A stretch of 15,527 bases of DNA from Elstera sp044372965 (GTDB lineage Bacteria > Pseudomonadota > Alphaproteobacteria > Elsterales > Elsteraceae), in assembly GCF_044372965.1 (NCBI RefSeq), contig NZ_JBILQX010000074.1, forward strand, positions 1-15,527, given 5' to 3'. Shown here piece after piece: positions 15,138-15,527 of this stretch (position 1 is the stretch's first letter; each line of letters opens with the position of its first letter). The notes under the pieces are model-generated. The model searched no databases. It was not told the DNA's origin and saw only the letters and a list, made by a program, of their open reading frames with translations. The position numbers and the translations under genes are program-made.

Positions 15138-15527
15138 ATGGACGATATGAGCGGGGCCGCAAGCGGTTCCCCCAAGGCGGCGGACGCGCAGGCGGTAGTG
15201 GAAATTGCCGATCTGTCGCTGGTCTATCAAACCGCCGACCATCCGGTTACGGCGCTGTCCAATGTCAATCTGACCATCAATAAGGGAGACTTCGTTTCTT
15301 TCATCGGCCCCTCGGGGTGCGGTAAGACCACGCTAATGCGGGTTGTTGCCGATCTCGAGCACCCGACCTCGGGTACGGCCCTGGTCAATGGCGGAACCCC
15401 GGAGCAGGCGCGGCTCGACCGGGCCTATGGCTACGTCTTCCAAGCCCCGACGCTCTACCCGTGGCGTTCGGTTGAGCGCAACGTGATGCTGCCGCTCGAA
15501 ATTATGGGCCTACCGAAAGCCGATCAG
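15138..15527 (+). CDS. ABC transporter ATP-binding protein, 5' part (cut by window end)
   Basis: First 130 residues of an ABC ATPase of the nitrate/sulfonate/taurine/thiamine-precursor import type (SsuB/TauB/ThiZ-like). Walker A is GPSGCGKT (57-64) and the Q-loop is FQAPTLYPW (101-109); the signature and Walker B motifs lie beyond the window. The start taken is ATG 15138, with AAAGG 8 bases upstream; ATGs at 15120 and 15132 are in the same frame. The first 20 residues are Ala/Gly/Ser-rich and not conserved. In this context it probably energises uptake of a pyrimidine or a related compound (inference from its neighbours only). I see no RutR box in the 50 bases after the terminator and no clear promoter. 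Confidence 0.88.
   Translation, partial: MDDMSGAASGSPKAADAQAVVEIADLSLVYQTADHPVTALSNVNLTINKGDFVSFIGPSGCGKTTLMRVVADLEHPTSGTALVNGGTPEQARLDRAYGYVFQAPTLYPWRSVERNVMLPLEIMGLPKADQ

Overview
The window is about 62% G+C by eye. Gene content and protein style point to an alphaproteobacterium, most likely of the Rhodospirillales/Azospirillum type (inference; no 16S or other marker is present). It is accessory catabolic chromosome in four blocks, with no RNA genes, phage, IS or CRISPR.

Block 1 (1-3865) is sugar metabolism and regulation: galM on the + strand, convergent with a minus-strand chain of lacI-family regulator -> TIM-barrel sugar isomerase/epimerase -> GbpR-like lysR regulator. The chain is tightly packed (4-base GTGA overlap, then a 7-base gap).

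Block 2 (3926-7543) is a uronate (unsaturated glucuronate) catabolic module that looks to be decaying. A GH88 unsaturated glucuronyl hydrolase on the minus strand and a DUF2264 protein on the + strand are fused head to head at about 4391-4396. Both lack their N-termini, as a single deletion between divergent genes would leave them. The DUF2264 gene also has a +1 frameshift near 4601-4612. kduI carries an in-frame TAA (6330-6332) where homologues have Tyr, and kduD has His-Gln in place of the usual catalytic Asn-Leu. LacI and the TIM-barrel gene remain intact.

Block 3 (7616-10097) is a compact operon: an inositol-monophosphatase-family phosphatase followed by the large and small subunits of a two-subunit aconitase X (AcnX/DUF521 + DUF126). 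The usual proline-catabolism partners of AcnX are absent, so the substrate is open.

Block 4 (10146-15527) is reductive pyrimidine catabolism: a RutR-like TetR regulator, an M20-type N-carbamoyl-beta-alanine amidohydrolase, PreT and PreA (dihydropyrimidine dehydrogenase), a strong terminator, then the start of an ABC transporter ATPase cut by the window edge. Three near-identical 16-bp palindromes (consensus TTGACCRTTTRGTCAA) match the known E. coli RutR box. One lies before the amidohydrolase and two in tandem before preT, so the regulator probably controls the reductive pathway here rather than a rut operon. The dihydropyrimidinase needed for the middle step is not in the window.
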